From: CAVTJL01 sp963828215
GTDB lineage: Bacteria > Pseudomonadota > Alphaproteobacteria > Geminicoccales > Geminicoccaceae
Reading direction: 5' to 3'
NCBI GenBank assembly: GCA_963828215.1
Contig: CAWHFO010000007.1
Span: forward strand, 1 to 64,000
Length of the DNA: 64,000 bases
Shown here: piece by piece, positions 44,738-55,865 of the stretch
Layout: every line of letters begins with the position of its first letter
How positions within the stretch are numbered: the first letter of the stretch is position 1
Translations under genes and position numbers: made by a program
The notes under the pieces: model-generated
Seen by the model: only the letters and a program-made list of their open reading frames with translations
The model's database searches: none
What the model was told of the DNA's origin: nothing

Positions 44738-46120
44738 TCAGGCCAGCAGGCGCCGCATGGTGGAGCGGAACGCCTGGCGTATGGCCGGGCGCGCCGGATG
44801 GACGCCGTCCCGCAGCCGCCACCGGCCGCCGACCATGACGTGACGAACCGGCAGCCCACGCCCCGAGAAGACCAGGGCGTCGAGGAGCCGGTCGCCGCGA
44901 CGGTCGGCGAGCCTCGGATCATCCTCGTCCAGCACCACGAGATCGGCGCGGCAGCCCGGGGCCAGGCGGCCGACCGGACGGCCCGAGGCCTGGGCTCCGC
45001 CTGCCAGGGCCTTTTCGAACAGATTGGCGCCAACGTGAGGATGCTCCCCGTCGGCGGCGACCACGCGGCGGAGCTCGGTGAGCCGCTGGCCGTACTCCAG
45101 CAGCCGCAGCTCCTCGACCGGGCAGGCGCACACATTGCTGTCGGAGCCGATCGCGATCCGGCCACCGCGCCGCAGATGGTCGGCCAAGGGAAAGACGCCG
45201 TCACCGAGATTGGCCTCGGTGGTCGGGCAGAGGCCGACGACCGCGTGGCTCCCTGCGACGATGTCCCTCTCATGGTCCGCCATGTGCGTGGCGTGGACGA
45301 GGCACCAGTGGCGGTCGGGCTCGGTGTGCTCGAAGAGCCATTCGACCGGCCGCCGGCCATTGAGTTCCAGGCACTCGCGCACCTCGCGGACCTGCTCGGC
45401 CACATGAATGTGGATCGGCATGGTGGCATCGGGGCGCCCCGCCGCCCGCACCAGCTCGCCCAGCAGGCGCGGCGGCACGGCGCGCAGCGAGTGTGGCGCC
45501 AAACCGAGGCAGCGCATCGGGTCGTCGCGAAACAGGGGCTCGAGCCGCTCGAGGAGGCGCGTGAAGGCCGCCGGCTCCATGACGAAACGCCGCTGCGCCG
45601 CGTCGGCCGGCTGCTCGCCGAAGCCGCCGGTGACATAGAGGGCCGGCAGCAAGGTCAGACCGATGCCGGCCTCCAGGGCAGCCTCGTGGATGACGAGAGA
45701 GAGGAGAGCCGGATCGGCATAGGGCCGGCCGTCGGGATCGTGATGAAGATAGTGGAACTCGACGACGCTCGTGTAACCGCTCTCGAGGAGCTCGAGATAA
45801 AGCTCGGCGGCGATCGTGCGGATGTCCTCGGGCCCGAGGCGGGCGAGGAACGCGTACATCGTCTCGCGCCAGCTCCAAAAGCTCGCCTCGCCCGGCTCGA
45901 GCCGCTCGGCGAGGCCGGCCATCGCCCGCTGGAAGGCGTGGCAGTGAACGTCGACCATGCCCGGCAGGACGGCCCCACGCACCCTCTCCGCGCCGTCCGG
46001 CGCGCTCCTGGCCTCGACGGCCTCGATGGTCCCATCGGCATCGACGGCGAGCCGCACGTCCTCGGCCCAGCCCTCCGGCAGAAGCGCCCGCTCGAGATGA
46101 AGCACCTTCACCCTGGTCAT
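44738..46120 (-). CDS. hutF: Formimidoylglutamate deiminase
   Basis: A 460-residue amidohydrolase of histidine degradation that turns N-formimidoyl-glutamate into N-formyl-glutamate. The metal sites are MVDVHCHAFQRAMAG, FHYLHHDPDGRPYADP (long hutF loop), PIHIHVAEQVREV and HATHM; the late Asp is in IAIGSDSNVCACPVEELRLL. No other hut gene is present. Its start overlaps the mprF stop (ATGA). Confidence 0.92.
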   Translation of the reverse strand: MTRVKVLHLERALLPEGWAEDVRLAVDADGTIEAVEARSAPDGAERVRGAVLPGMVDVHCHAFQRAMAGLAERLEPGEASFWSWRETMYAFLARLGPEDIRTIAAELYLELLESGYTSVVEFHYLHHDPDGRPYADPALLSLVIHEAALEAGIGLTLLPALYVTGGFGEQPADAAQRRFVMEPAAFTRLLERLEPLFRDDPMRCLGLAPHSLRAVPPRLLGELVRAAGRPDATMPIHIHVAEQVREVRECLELNGRRPVEWLFEHTEPDRHWCLVHATHMADHERDIVAGSHAVVGLCPTTEANLGDGVFPLADHLRRGGRIAIGSDSNVCACPVEELRLLEYGQRLTELRRVVAADGEHPHVGANLFEKALAGGAQASGRPVGRLAPGCRADLVVLDEDDPRLADRRGDRLLDALVFSGRGLPVRHVMVGGRWRLRDGVHPARPAIRQAFRSTMRRLLA

Positions 46121-48789
46121 CGCCTCGCAATCGGGGAGCCGGGCGGCTCGGCGACGAGCGCCCCGAGATCCTCCAGAGCCTGAGGAAGCGCTCGGCCCGG
46201 ATAGAGGACAAGGGCCGGCTCCCAGACCGGATCGAGCTTCTCCATGAAGGCTCTCAGGCCTCTCACGTCGTAGAACTGAGCGCCGTGCCGCAGCAGGAGC
46301 CGGCCATGCTGCGACCAGAAGGCGGCCAGCCGGTGGTCGGCAGGTGTGGCGAGCGGCGCCACGCCGAGGTCGAACCAGCGATACCCGCCGTCCTTGGCCC
46401 AGAGCATCGCCTCGGCCATCAACAGACCCATCGTAGCTGGACCGGCATCGGCCGTGAAGCGAACCATGTCGGCGCTCGCCTCGTCATGGTCGGCGGACAA
46501 CCAAAGGTTGGCGAAAGCGATGATCCGGGTCTCGCGTCGCAGGACCGCCACTGGGCCGCTCGCCACATAGTCGCGCGTGAAGAAGCCATGTGAGAAGCCG
46601 CTCTCGCGTCCCCCGTGCGTGGTCAGCCAAGCCTCCGAGATCGCCTCGAGGTCGTCCAGCACCGCCGGCACCGCCTCGGGCTCGATCACGGTGAAGGCGA
46701 TACCGCTCTTGGCGGCGCGGTTGCGAGCGTTGCGAAGGTCGGCGCGGCGCTTGCCCCTGAGGTCGAACGCTGGCAGCGGCACGCGCGCCCGCTCGCCGAT
46801 CTCGGCGACCTCCAGCCCGAGATCGAGGAAGAGCGGGAGATGGCGCGGCCCCACATCGTAGAAGACCGTGCGCGCGCCATGACGGTCGGCAGCCTCGTGG
46901 AAGTCCCAGATGAGCCTGGGCCAGAGGTCCGGCGGCCCGACCGGCTCGCCCATCGCGATCCAGCTTCCGCCCGAGACGCCATACATGATGAAGGCCCTGC
47001 CGCCGGAGTCGACATGGAATGCCTTGTCGCCGGTGAGAGCCAGCCGCGCATCGGCGTCTCCCGCCTCCCCGACGACCCGCCGGGCCACCGCCAGCTCCTC
47101 GGCGGTGGAGGATGGAGGCTCGCTCGGGCGACGCCGCCAGAGATGCATCGCCGTCAGCCCGACCAGCAGAGCCAAGGCCCCCAGCGTGGCGTGCAGCGAG
47201 CGGGGGCCTTCCGCGCGAAGGCTCGCCCGCCACCAGAAGAAGTCCTGGCCGTGCTCGAGATGCCTCGAGCCGAAGAAGACGAGCCACAGGGCTGCCAGGA
47301 CGATGATGGCCGCGACCGTCCACCAGCCGGACGAGAGCCGCTCCTCGACCAGCCGGGACTGGCGGTAGAACTCGGCCTTGAAGGGCAGAAGGATGAGCAG
47401 CAGCAGGACGAGGAGGCCCGCTTCCTTGCCGTCGAGCCCTTTGAGGATGGAGAAGGCGGCACCGGCGCCAATGAGCATCACGGCCGCCGTCCAGGCTTCG
47501 CGAACCCGGCGCCGCAACGGTCGGGCGAGAAACAGAAGGGCGGTTCCGATCAGACTGCAGGCATAGTGCGAGACCACCACGAGCGGGGTCGGCACGAGGA
47601 TCGACAAGGCCAGGAGACGCGAGCGGATCTCGGGCGTGGCACCCGAGAACAGGAGGACCGTGCCCGCCAGCACCACGAGCCCGGCCGAGGCGGTCGGCAC
47701 GAGCAGGCTCACCCACCGGAAGGCCCGCTCGCCCGAGCTCTGCAGCCAGCTGCGCCAGCGCCCTAGCTCGATGATGGCGAGCAGGCTCGAGCCGAGGCAG
47801 AGGGGAAGGAGGTAGTAGATGGCGCGGAAGACGAGAAGCGCCCCGATCACCTGAACGCTGAGGTCCGTCGGCGGCTGCAGCTCGAGCACCATGGCGCCTT
47901 CGAAGACGCCGAGCCCGCCCGGAACATGGCTCACGGCACCGACCACGATCGCCATCACGAACATGGCCAGCAGCTGGCCGTAGCCGATATCGAGGCCCGG
48001 CGGCAGCAGAACCCAGAGGGCGGCACCGGCAGCGCTCATGTCCATCAGGCCGAGCGCGATCTGGATCAGCGTCACCCGTGGCCGCGGCGGCTGGATGAGG
48101 TGCCCGAGGATCGTGAACGGCCGGCGCGACCGCCAGCTCCAGCCCAGATAGGCCGCGACCGTCCCCAGGGCGAGGATGCCGACGAAGCGCCAGAGGGTCT
48201 GGGGTATCGGCACGAGGCCGACCAGGAAGTCCGGCTCGAGGAAGAGCACGATGCCCACGAGGGTCGTGACGCCGAGGCCGAAGGTCGTGGTGAAGAAGGC
48301 CTGGACCTTGGCGACGTCGATCGGCCCGAGACCCTGCCCGGCATAGAGCTGGTAGCGCACGCTGGCTCCGACCAGGGCCGCGAGGCCGGTCGAATGCGCG
48401 ATCGACTGGGCGATGAAGGACGCCAGTGCCGTGCGATGCAGCGGCAGCCGGCGGCCGGCGAAATCGAGCGCATAGTGCTCGTAACCGACCAGCGCCGCGA
48501 AGCTGCCCGCCGTGCCCGCGACGGCGAGAAGGATGCGCTGCCAGCCGATCTCGCTCAGCGCGTGACGCAGATCCCGATAGTGGAACTGGCTCAGGACATG
48601 GTGAAGGACGCCGACCGCCACCACGAACAGGACGGCGCCGAGCAGATAGGGCCAGTTGGCGATGAGCCAGGTGACGAGGCGATTGCGCAGGATGGGTCGA
48701 CGACGGGATCGCAGCCGCCGGGCCGCCGGCGTCCCTGACCGCTCCGCGCTGGGAACGAGGCCCATGGCCTGCTGGCGTGCCGGCTGCAT
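46117..48789 (-). CDS. mprF: Bifunctional phosphatidylglycerol aminoacyltransferase/flippase MprF-like
   Basis: An 890-residue membrane protein. The N-terminal half has many helices with the flippase signature (SVRYQLYAGQGLGPIDVAKV, VSHVPGGLGVFEGAMV). The C-terminal cytosolic domain has two GNAT-like lobes (FIMYGVSGGSWIAMGEPVGP; RADLRNARNRAAKSGIAF; GYRWFDLGVAPL). Such enzymes add lysine or alanine from tRNA to phosphatidylglycerol and reduce membrane negative charge. Which amino acid is used cannot be told. An ATG at 48765 is an alternative start. Confidence 0.92.
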   Translation of the reverse strand: MQPARQQAMGLVPSAERSGTPAARRLRSRRRPILRNRLVTWLIANWPYLLGAVLFVVAVGVLHHVLSQFHYRDLRHALSEIGWQRILLAVAGTAGSFAALVGYEHYALDFAGRRLPLHRTALASFIAQSIAHSTGLAALVGASVRYQLYAGQGLGPIDVAKVQAFFTTTFGLGVTTLVGIVLFLEPDFLVGLVPIPQTLWRFVGILALGTVAAYLGWSWRSRRPFTILGHLIQPPRPRVTLIQIALGLMDMSAAGAALWVLLPPGLDIGYGQLLAMFVMAIVVGAVSHVPGGLGVFEGAMVLELQPPTDLSVQVIGALLVFRAIYYLLPLCLGSSLLAIIELGRWRSWLQSSGERAFRWVSLLVPTASAGLVVLAGTVLLFSGATPEIRSRLLALSILVPTPLVVVSHYACSLIGTALLFLARPLRRRVREAWTAAVMLIGAGAAFSILKGLDGKEAGLLVLLLLILLPFKAEFYRQSRLVEERLSSGWWTVAAIIVLAALWLVFFGSRHLEHGQDFFWWRASLRAEGPRSLHATLGALALLVGLTAMHLWRRRPSEPPSSTAEELAVARRVVGEAGDADARLALTGDKAFHVDSGGRAFIMYGVSGGSWIAMGEPVGPPDLWPRLIWDFHEAADRHGARTVFYDVGPRHLPLFLDLGLEVAEIGERARVPLPAFDLRGKRRADLRNARNRAAKSGIAFTVIEPEAVPAVLDDLEAISEAWLTTHGGRESGFSHGFFTRDYVASGPVAVLRRETRIIAFANLWLSADHDEASADMVRFTADAGPATMGLLMAEAMLWAKDGGYRWFDLGVAPLATPADHRLAAFWSQHGRLLLRHGAQFYDVRGLRAFMEKLDPVWEPALVLYPGRALPQALEDLGALVAEPPGSPIARR

Positions 48790-48987
48790 TCTCAGTCAGG
48801 CCCGGGGAGCGTCGGCAGGCGGGGCCAGGGTGGCGACCAAGCCTCGCAGGCTCCAGCTCATAAGAGGTCTTCCCGGGTCCGTTGCGACGGGCCGGCACTG
48901 TGATGGCACCAAGCGAGGCTCTAGATAGTCGACCCCGGCGCGAGACGCGAGACCTTGCGCTGCGGCAGCTTGCCCGTCGCCCGAGAA

Positions 48988-49007
48988 GGGTGCGGCCGAA
49001 GCCGCCC
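48988..49007 (-). terminator. Candidate glmS terminator
   Basis: On the minus strand, GGGCGGC-TTCG-GCCGCACCC forms a stem with a UUCG tetraloop and a small bulge, 29 bases past the glmS stop, followed by TTCTCGG. Confidence 0.55.
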
Positions 49008-49036
49008 TCGATCCGGCGTAAAGGGGCCGCGCTCGC

Positions 49037-50860
<1,824 letters not shown>

Positions 50861-50984
50861 CGCGCCTCGCCCCCGTCCGCTCGGTGCTGGTTCACGGCAG
50901 TCTAGGCGCGCCGCCCCGCCTCAGCGCGAGTGTCGGGTGGCGTCACCCCACCCCATGATATGCGGAGCGTCGGCGCGGCACCTC

Positions 50985-51836
50985 TCAGGAGGCGAGCGGC
51001 ACCGGGACCAGATGGTCGGCGGTCACGGCGGCGCCGCGTGCCCCTGCGAGCGTGGCGCTCATGTCGGCGTGCAGCTCCCGGGCGAGCGCCTTGCGGCTTC
51101 TCACCTCCCAGGAGAGCACGGGCGGCCCGATATGGGCCAGGATCTCGGCCCCGGGCTGGCGAAGGAGTCGAAGCAGGTGGCGCATCATGGTCGCGTCGCC
51201 CCACCAAGCGTAGAGGTCGGCGTTGGCGGCGTCGATGGGCGTGCCGTCGGCGAGGCGGATATAGGCCAGGGTCAGCGGCCGGACCGCGATCGGACGATCC
51301 AGCGTCCAGCGCTCGGCCACCGACAGCAGCGAGGTCTTGAGGGGCGCTATGCCGAGACCGTCGGTGCTGGTGCCCTCGGCGAACAGAACGAAACTCTCGC
51401 CTTTCAGCATCCGTGCCGCCAGGGCGTCGCGCTGGATCAGAGCCTGGCGCCAATGGCGGCGAACGAACATGGTCCGGCTGAGCCCGGCGAGCAGGCCGAA
51501 CAGCGGCCAGCCCGCCACCTCCGACTTGGCGATGAAGGTCGCGTCGACGGCCGCGCCGATCACGCAGATGTCCAGATAGGAGACGTGGTTGGCGACGAAG
51601 AGCGTCGGGCAGGCGTGAAAGGGGTCGCCGACGAAGCGGAGGCGGAGGCCCAGGATCAGGCAGACCCCGCGGCACCAGATCCGCCGTATCGGCGGCAGGC
51701 CGCTGGGGCCGAGGGGGTAGGCGAGTATCAGCACCGGTAGGAGCACCAGCGTGAGAATCAGAAGGGCCGCCCCGCGCCAGGCAGCCCTCGGCACGGGTGC
51801 GCGCACCGGCTCAGGCAGCGACCGGCTGATCGGCAC
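50985..51836 (-). CDS. olsA: Lyso-ornithine-lipid acyltransferase, OlsA-like (PlsC family)
   Basis: A 283-residue PlsC-family acyltransferase with an N-terminal helix (GAALLILTLVLLPVLILAYP). The acyltransferase motifs are LFVANHVSYLDICVIGA (NHxxxxD) and FVLFAEGTSTDG (EGT). It overlaps the upstream olsB-like gene by 26 bases, which supports the ornithine-lipid role (second acylation). A general lysophosphatidate acyltransferase is the alternative. Confidence 0.85.
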   Translation of the reverse strand: MPISRSLPEPVRAPVPRAAWRGAALLILTLVLLPVLILAYPLGPSGLPPIRRIWCRGVCLILGLRLRFVGDPFHACPTLFVANHVSYLDICVIGAAVDATFIAKSEVAGWPLFGLLAGLSRTMFVRRHWRQALIQRDALAARMLKGESFVLFAEGTSTDGLGIAPLKTSLLSVAERWTLDRPIAVRPLTLAYIRLADGTPIDAANADLYAWWGDATMMRHLLRLLRQPGAEILAHIGPPVLSWEVRSRKALARELHADMSATLAGARGAAVTADHLVPVPLAS

Positions 51837-52611
51837 GTCCCAAGCCGTAGTGGCGCTGGTAGCGCGCCTCGATGCGATCGGTCGGAAGGACGATGCAGAT
51901 GTCGATGGTGTTGAACTGCTCGTCCAGCACGGCGCCCTCGCCGATCATCGCGCCGACCCGGAGATAGGCCTTGAGGAGCGGCGGCAGCATCCGGAAGGCG
52001 GCGGCCGGGTCGTAGCCGTCGACGGCGAAGGGCTCGTGGGCGATCCGCCGATTCGCGAGGGCGCAGGGCCGGAGCCCGATCGGCGCCAGGTACCGCTCGT
52101 GCAGGCACCGGATCTGCGGCGCCACGGCCGCGACATCGGTTCCCGGCAGGCTGGCGCAGCCGATCAGAAGACCGCAGCCGAGCTGCTCCGTGACGGCGGC
52201 GATGCCCTTCCAGAGGAGCTGCATCACGGCACCGCTGCGGTAGGCCCGGGCGACGCAGGAACGCCCGAGCTCGAGGATCTCGCCACGCTCGGCGAAAACC
52301 CCCGAGAGGTCGAACTCGGTGGCCGTGTAAAAGCCGCCGATCTGCCGGGCGACGCTCTCGCGCATCATTCGATAGCAGCCGACGACACGAGGCCGGCCGG
52401 GTGTCGAGCGGGCGCGGTCGACCACGATCAGATGGTCGGCATGGGCATCGAACGCGTCGACGTCCCGACGGCTGCGGCGGGTCTCCGGGTCGCCGACGGC
52501 CCCCATCTCGTCATAGAAAACCCGGTAGCGCAGCGCCTGAGCGGCTGCGAGCTCGGCCGGCCGCGTCGCCAGCCGGAGCTCGAGGTCGTCGAGGCGTACG
52601 ATCGTCGTCAT
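51811..52611 (-). CDS. olsB: L-ornithine N-alpha-acyltransferase, OlsB-like
   Basis: A 266-residue GNAT-related acyltransferase that adds a 3-hydroxyacyl chain to ornithine. It shows LELRLATRPAELAAAQALRY, RVFYDEMGA, HLIVVDRA, GCYRMMRESVARQIGGFYTA and LELGRSCVARAYRSGAVMQL. The pattern matches the OlsB/hemolysin-like group. GGAGGAAGA directly precedes the ATG at 52611. First gene of olsBA. Confidence 0.9.
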   Translation of the reverse strand: MTTIVRLDDLELRLATRPAELAAAQALRYRVFYDEMGAVGDPETRRSRRDVDAFDAHADHLIVVDRARSTPGRPRVVGCYRMMRESVARQIGGFYTATEFDLSGVFAERGEILELGRSCVARAYRSGAVMQLLWKGIAAVTEQLGCGLLIGCASLPGTDVAAVAPQIRCLHERYLAPIGLRPCALANRRIAHEPFAVDGYDPAAAFRMLPPLLKAYLRVGAMIGEGAVLDEQFNTIDICIVLPTDRIEARYQRHYGLGRADQPVAA

Positions 52612-52804
52612 TCTTCCTCCAGGGCGACCGGCCGTGCCGGCGCGCGAGCAAGGAGAGCCTGAACGACCTCCGATCTATGTCCCGACGGCGCCAGCAGCAT
52701 GACGGCACCTCGACGGCCGCATGACAGGGGGTGCGGGCCGCAGCCGTGGCAAGGCCCCGCCTCTGCGCTAGGATCGCCGGGCAAGACCAACGAGGGAGAG
52801 GGCC

Positions 52805-53977
52805 ATGAATCCGGTGCTCGAGGCGCTCGGCCGACGGCTGCGGCTCGGCGTGGTCGGCGGCAGCCGCGGCTTCATCGGCCCGATCCATCGAACGGCGGCG
52901 CGGCTCGACGATCTTTTCACGATCGAGGCGGCGGTCCTCTCCTCCGACCCCGAGCGCGGCCGTGCCGCGGCCGTCGGGATCGGCATCGCCCCCGACCGCG
53001 CCTATCCCTCGATCGAGGCGATGCTGGCGGCGGAGCGGGTCCGGCCCGACGGCATCGACGCGGTCGCGATCATGACGCCCAACAGCGACCACTTCCCCCA
53101 GGCGACGGCAACGCTCGACGCCGGCCTCGACGTCATATGCGACAAGCCGCTGACGACCGGCCTCGCCGACGCTCTGGCTCTCGTGCGCAAGGTCCGGGAG
53201 AGCGGCCTCGTCTTCTGCCTCACATACAATTACACCGCCTATCCGATGGTCCGCCAAGCGCGGGCCATGGTCGGGGCCGGGGAGCTGGGGGCGATCCGCC
53301 AGATCCAGCTCGCCTATGTCCAGGGCCACAATGCGACCCTGGTCGAGGCGGAAGATCAGGGGTCGGCCTGGCGTTTCGATCCGGCGCGCTGCGGTCCTTC
53401 GCTGGTGCTGGGCGACATCGGCACGCACGCCCATCATCTGGGCGCCTATGTGAGCGGCCTCGAGCTGGAGCAGGTGATGGCCGAGGTGTGGGCCTCGGTG
53501 CCCGGCCGGCAGAGCGACGATGCCGCCTGCGTCCTGATGCGATGGGGCGGCGGCGCGCGCGGCGCCATGTGGGTCACCAACGCCGCGGCCGGCGGCGAGC
53601 ATGGCCTCGGCTTCCGGATCTTCGGCGAGAAAGGCGGCCTCGAATGGTGGCAGGAGCAGCCGAACGAGCTGCGCCACCGCCGGCTCGGCGGCTTCGAGCA
53701 GGTCCTGACGCGTCGTCTGCACGGCGGGCTGAGCCCGGAGGCCGAGCGTGCGACCCGGGTGGAGATCGGCCACCCCGAGGGCTATCAGGAGGCGTTCGCC
53801 AACCTCTATCGGGACGCGGCACTGGCGATGGTCGCTCGGCGGACGGGGCGTGCCGTCGAGCCGATGGCCCTCGACTTCCCGACCGTCGAGGACGGGGCCC
53901 GAGGCATGCGCATGATCGAGGCGGCGCTGGAGAGCGCCCGGACCGGCGGCTGGGTGGACTGCCGTCTGGCACTCTAG
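52805..53977 (+). CDS. Gfo/Idh/MocA family oxidoreductase
   Basis: A 390-residue NAD(P)-dependent oxidoreductase. The Rossmann start is RLGVVGGSRGFIGPIHRTAA. The family motif follows as IMTPNSDHFPQA and DVICDKPLTTGLADALAL, which contains the catalytic Lys-Pro. TYNYTAYPMVRQARAMV and SLVLGDIGTHAHHLGAYVSG are typical of sugar or inositol dehydrogenases. The substrate is unknown. GAGGGAGAGGGCC precedes the ATG at 52805. Confidence 0.9.
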   Translation: MNPVLEALGRRLRLGVVGGSRGFIGPIHRTAARLDDLFTIEAAVLSSDPERGRAAAVGIGIAPDRAYPSIEAMLAAERVRPDGIDAVAIMTPNSDHFPQATATLDAGLDVICDKPLTTGLADALALVRKVRESGLVFCLTYNYTAYPMVRQARAMVGAGELGAIRQIQLAYVQGHNATLVEAEDQGSAWRFDPARCGPSLVLGDIGTHAHHLGAYVSGLELEQVMAEVWASVPGRQSDDAACVLMRWGGGARGAMWVTNAAAGGEHGLGFRIFGEKGGLEWWQEQPNELRHRRLGGFEQVLTRRLHGGLSPEAERATRVEIGHPEGYQEAFANLYRDAALAMVARRTGRAVEPMALDFPTVEDGARGMRMIEAALESARTGGWVDCRLAL

Positions 53978-54028
53978 CCCGGGGACGAGGTGTCAGGCGC
54001 TCTCGCGGCCGTCTCGTCGGCCCCGCCC

Positions 54029-54965
54029 TCAGACGACGTGGGCGGGAGCCTGGGGACAGGCTCCCCCACCGGTGCCGGCCTCGACCTGGAAGGTGGCGTG
54101 GCCGATGCCGAAACGGTGCTCGAGCTCGTGGCGGGCCTCCTCGAGGAGGGCATCGTCGACTGGCATGTCGGGACGGACGAGGTGGACGGTCAGCGCCGTC
54201 TCGGTCGTGCTCATGGCCCAGATGTGGAGGTCGTGGACCTCGCAGACCCCCGGCAGCCCGGCCAGATAGCCGGCGACCGCCTCGTGGTCGATGGCCGGGG
54301 GCACGGCGTCGAGCGACATGTTGAGGGCATCCCGAAGCAGGCCCCAGGTGCCGATGAGGATGACGACCACGATCGCGAGGCTGACGATCGGGTCGAGCCG
54401 GTTCCAGCCCGTTGCGGCGATCACGAGCGCCGCCGCGATCACGCCGACTGTAACGCCCGCATCGGCCAGCATGTGCAGGAAGGCGCCGCGGATATTGAGG
54501 TCGCCCTCGCTACCCCTCATGAAAAGGAGGGCCGTGCCGAGATTGACGGCGACGCCGATGGCCGCGACCCAGACGACGGTGCCCGCCGCGACCGGCTCGG
54601 GCACGATCAGGCGCTGGATCGAACTCGACGAGGATCGCGCCGAGGGAGACGAGCAGGATCACCGCGTTGGCGAGCGAGGCCAGGATCGTGCTGCGCTTGA
54701 AGCCGTAGGTGCGTCGCGGCGTCGGCCGGCGCCGGCCGAGCCACACGGCACCCCAGGCGAGGGCGAGACCCAGCACATCGCCGAGATTGTGGCCGGCATC
54801 CGCCACCAGCGCCATCGAGCCGGCGAGCAGCCCGAAGACCACCTCGGCCGCGACATAGACGAGGTTGAGGCCGATGCCGATGGCGAAGGCCGCGTCGTAG
54901 CGGGCCGGGGCGTGACCGTGCCCCCCGTGCGCCTGACCGCCATGCGCCGCATGCTCGTGCGCCAT
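54029..54965 (-). CDS. Cation diffusion facilitator (zinc-type efflux), one frameshift
   Basis: A CzcD/ZitB-like efflux protein for zinc or similar metals. The N-terminus is His-rich (HEHAAHGGQAHGGHGHA). The first metal site is VADAGHNLGDVLGLALAWG. After VSLGAILVE one extra base near 54624 shifts the frame. The rest (PEPVAAGTVVWVAAIGVAVN, LHMLADAGVTVGVIAAALV with the second site) continues in the next frame. The cytosolic domain with CEVHDLHIWAMSTTETALTV ends at 54029. Confidence 0.87.
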
Positions 54966-55310
54966 GGTCCCTCCCTAGCCGATGCGCGAGCCGGGAGGGC
55001 AGGCCCGCCCGACGATCGCGAGCACCGGGACCGCCTTTCCGGCCAGCCGGTGGCGCAGCCCCGATCCCCGGAAGACCACGCGAGCCGACCCCGACGGAAG
55101 CTCCGCTAGGCCGCTCGTCGCCCTCTCCGGCCTGCGGCGTTCCGACAATGCGCGCAACGGCGTGTAAGGCCGGGCCGAGACACGGGCGCTCTGCCGGGAG
55201 GCCATGCGCGATCAGCTCCTTGCGCCCGACGCCGCGCGGCAGCCCCCACGAAGAAACGCCCCCCGGAGCGAGCCCGGAGGGCGTCCTGAACGATGCTCGA
55301 GAACCGCGCG
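54966..55310. other. Gap without a convincing gene before cspA
   Basis: It contains the cspA terminator at 55256-55284. A minus-strand reading frame at 54975-55205 encodes 76 residues rich in Arg, Ala and Ser without family signs, and I do not accept it as a gene. Confidence 0.5.
55256..55284 (-). terminator. Rho-independent terminator of cspA
   Basis: On the minus strand ACGCCCTCCGG pairs with CCGGGGGGCGT (11 bp, one T-G pair, loop GCTCGCT) and is followed by TTCTTC. It starts 26 bases past the cspA stop. Confidence 0.8.
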
Positions 55311-55520
55311 TCAGCCGACCCGCTTGAGGTTCTCCGCCGAGCTCTTGCCGTTGTTGCCGCGGACGAGCTCATATTGGATCCGCTCGCCTTCCTGCAGCGA
55401 GCCGAGGCCCGCCCTCTCGACGGCCGAGATATGAACGAAGGCGTCCGGGCCACCGGCCTCCGGCTGGATGAAGCCGTAGCCCTTGGTGGCGTTGAACCAC
55501 TTGACGGTACCAGTCTGCAA
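55311..55520 (-). CDS. cspA: Cold-shock protein
   Basis: A 69-residue single cold-shock domain, an RNA chaperone. It starts QTGTVKWFNATKGYGFIQPE (RNP1) and has DAFVHISAVERAGL (RNP2) and the closing ENLKRV. The start codon is TTG at 55520, with GAGG seven bases upstream; no ATG is available. A long leader with a hairpin lies upstream and a clear terminator downstream. Confidence 0.95.
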   Translation of the reverse strand: MQTGTVKWFNATKGYGFIQPEAGGPDAFVHISAVERAGLGSLQEGERIQYELVRGNNGKSSAENLKRVG

Positions 55521-55865
55521 AGCGTGACCTCACAACGATAAGTGCATGCCCGGCAACGTGCCGATGCATGAGGCAGTCTCGTCGTCAGCTCTGGGGTAGA
55601 GGCGGTTCGACCCGCCAAGCCGGGAGTATCGGAAGAGAACCTTCTTCCACTATGCCCGGAATCGGGCCGTTGCGCAAGCGCCTCCCGTCGTCGGGGGCAC
55701 GGGCCCCGCGGCGCGCGCATCAGGGTGGCGCGGCGGTCGCCAGCGCGGGCTCGTCAGCCCGGCCCGTCCGAGAGGGGCGGGACCGACGCCTCTTTTCCAG
55801 GTCGAGCGGGGACCGGTTCGCAGGCAAATTCTAGCTTTCGGTAAGGGGCCATCACCTCGCACAGG
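55521..55865. other. Gap holding the presumed cspA leader
   Basis: No gene is seen. The 48 bases nearest the cspA start hold a bulged hairpin (55543-55568). A short GGCGG/CCGCC hairpin with a TTCGAC loop near 55610 looks like a tRNA T-arm, but no tRNA can be folded around it. Confidence 0.5.
55543..55568 (-). promoter_or_regulatory. Bulged hairpin in the cspA 5' leader
   Basis: TGCAT-GCC-CGGCA pairs with TGCCG-ATGCA (10 bp, a 3-base bulge, loop ACG), ending about 22 bases before the TTG start. Cold-shock mRNAs often have structured leaders, so a temperature-responsive role is possible. Confidence 0.4.

Noticed and set aside
54975..55205. 76-residue open frame on the minus strand
   Set aside because: Arg/Ala/Ser-rich composition with no family signs or ribosome site; open frames of this size are common by chance here.
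55605..55625. T-arm-like hairpin (GGCGG-TTCGAC-CCGCC) suggesting a tRNA
   Set aside because: The loop has six bases and no acceptor, D or anticodon arms can be paired around it.
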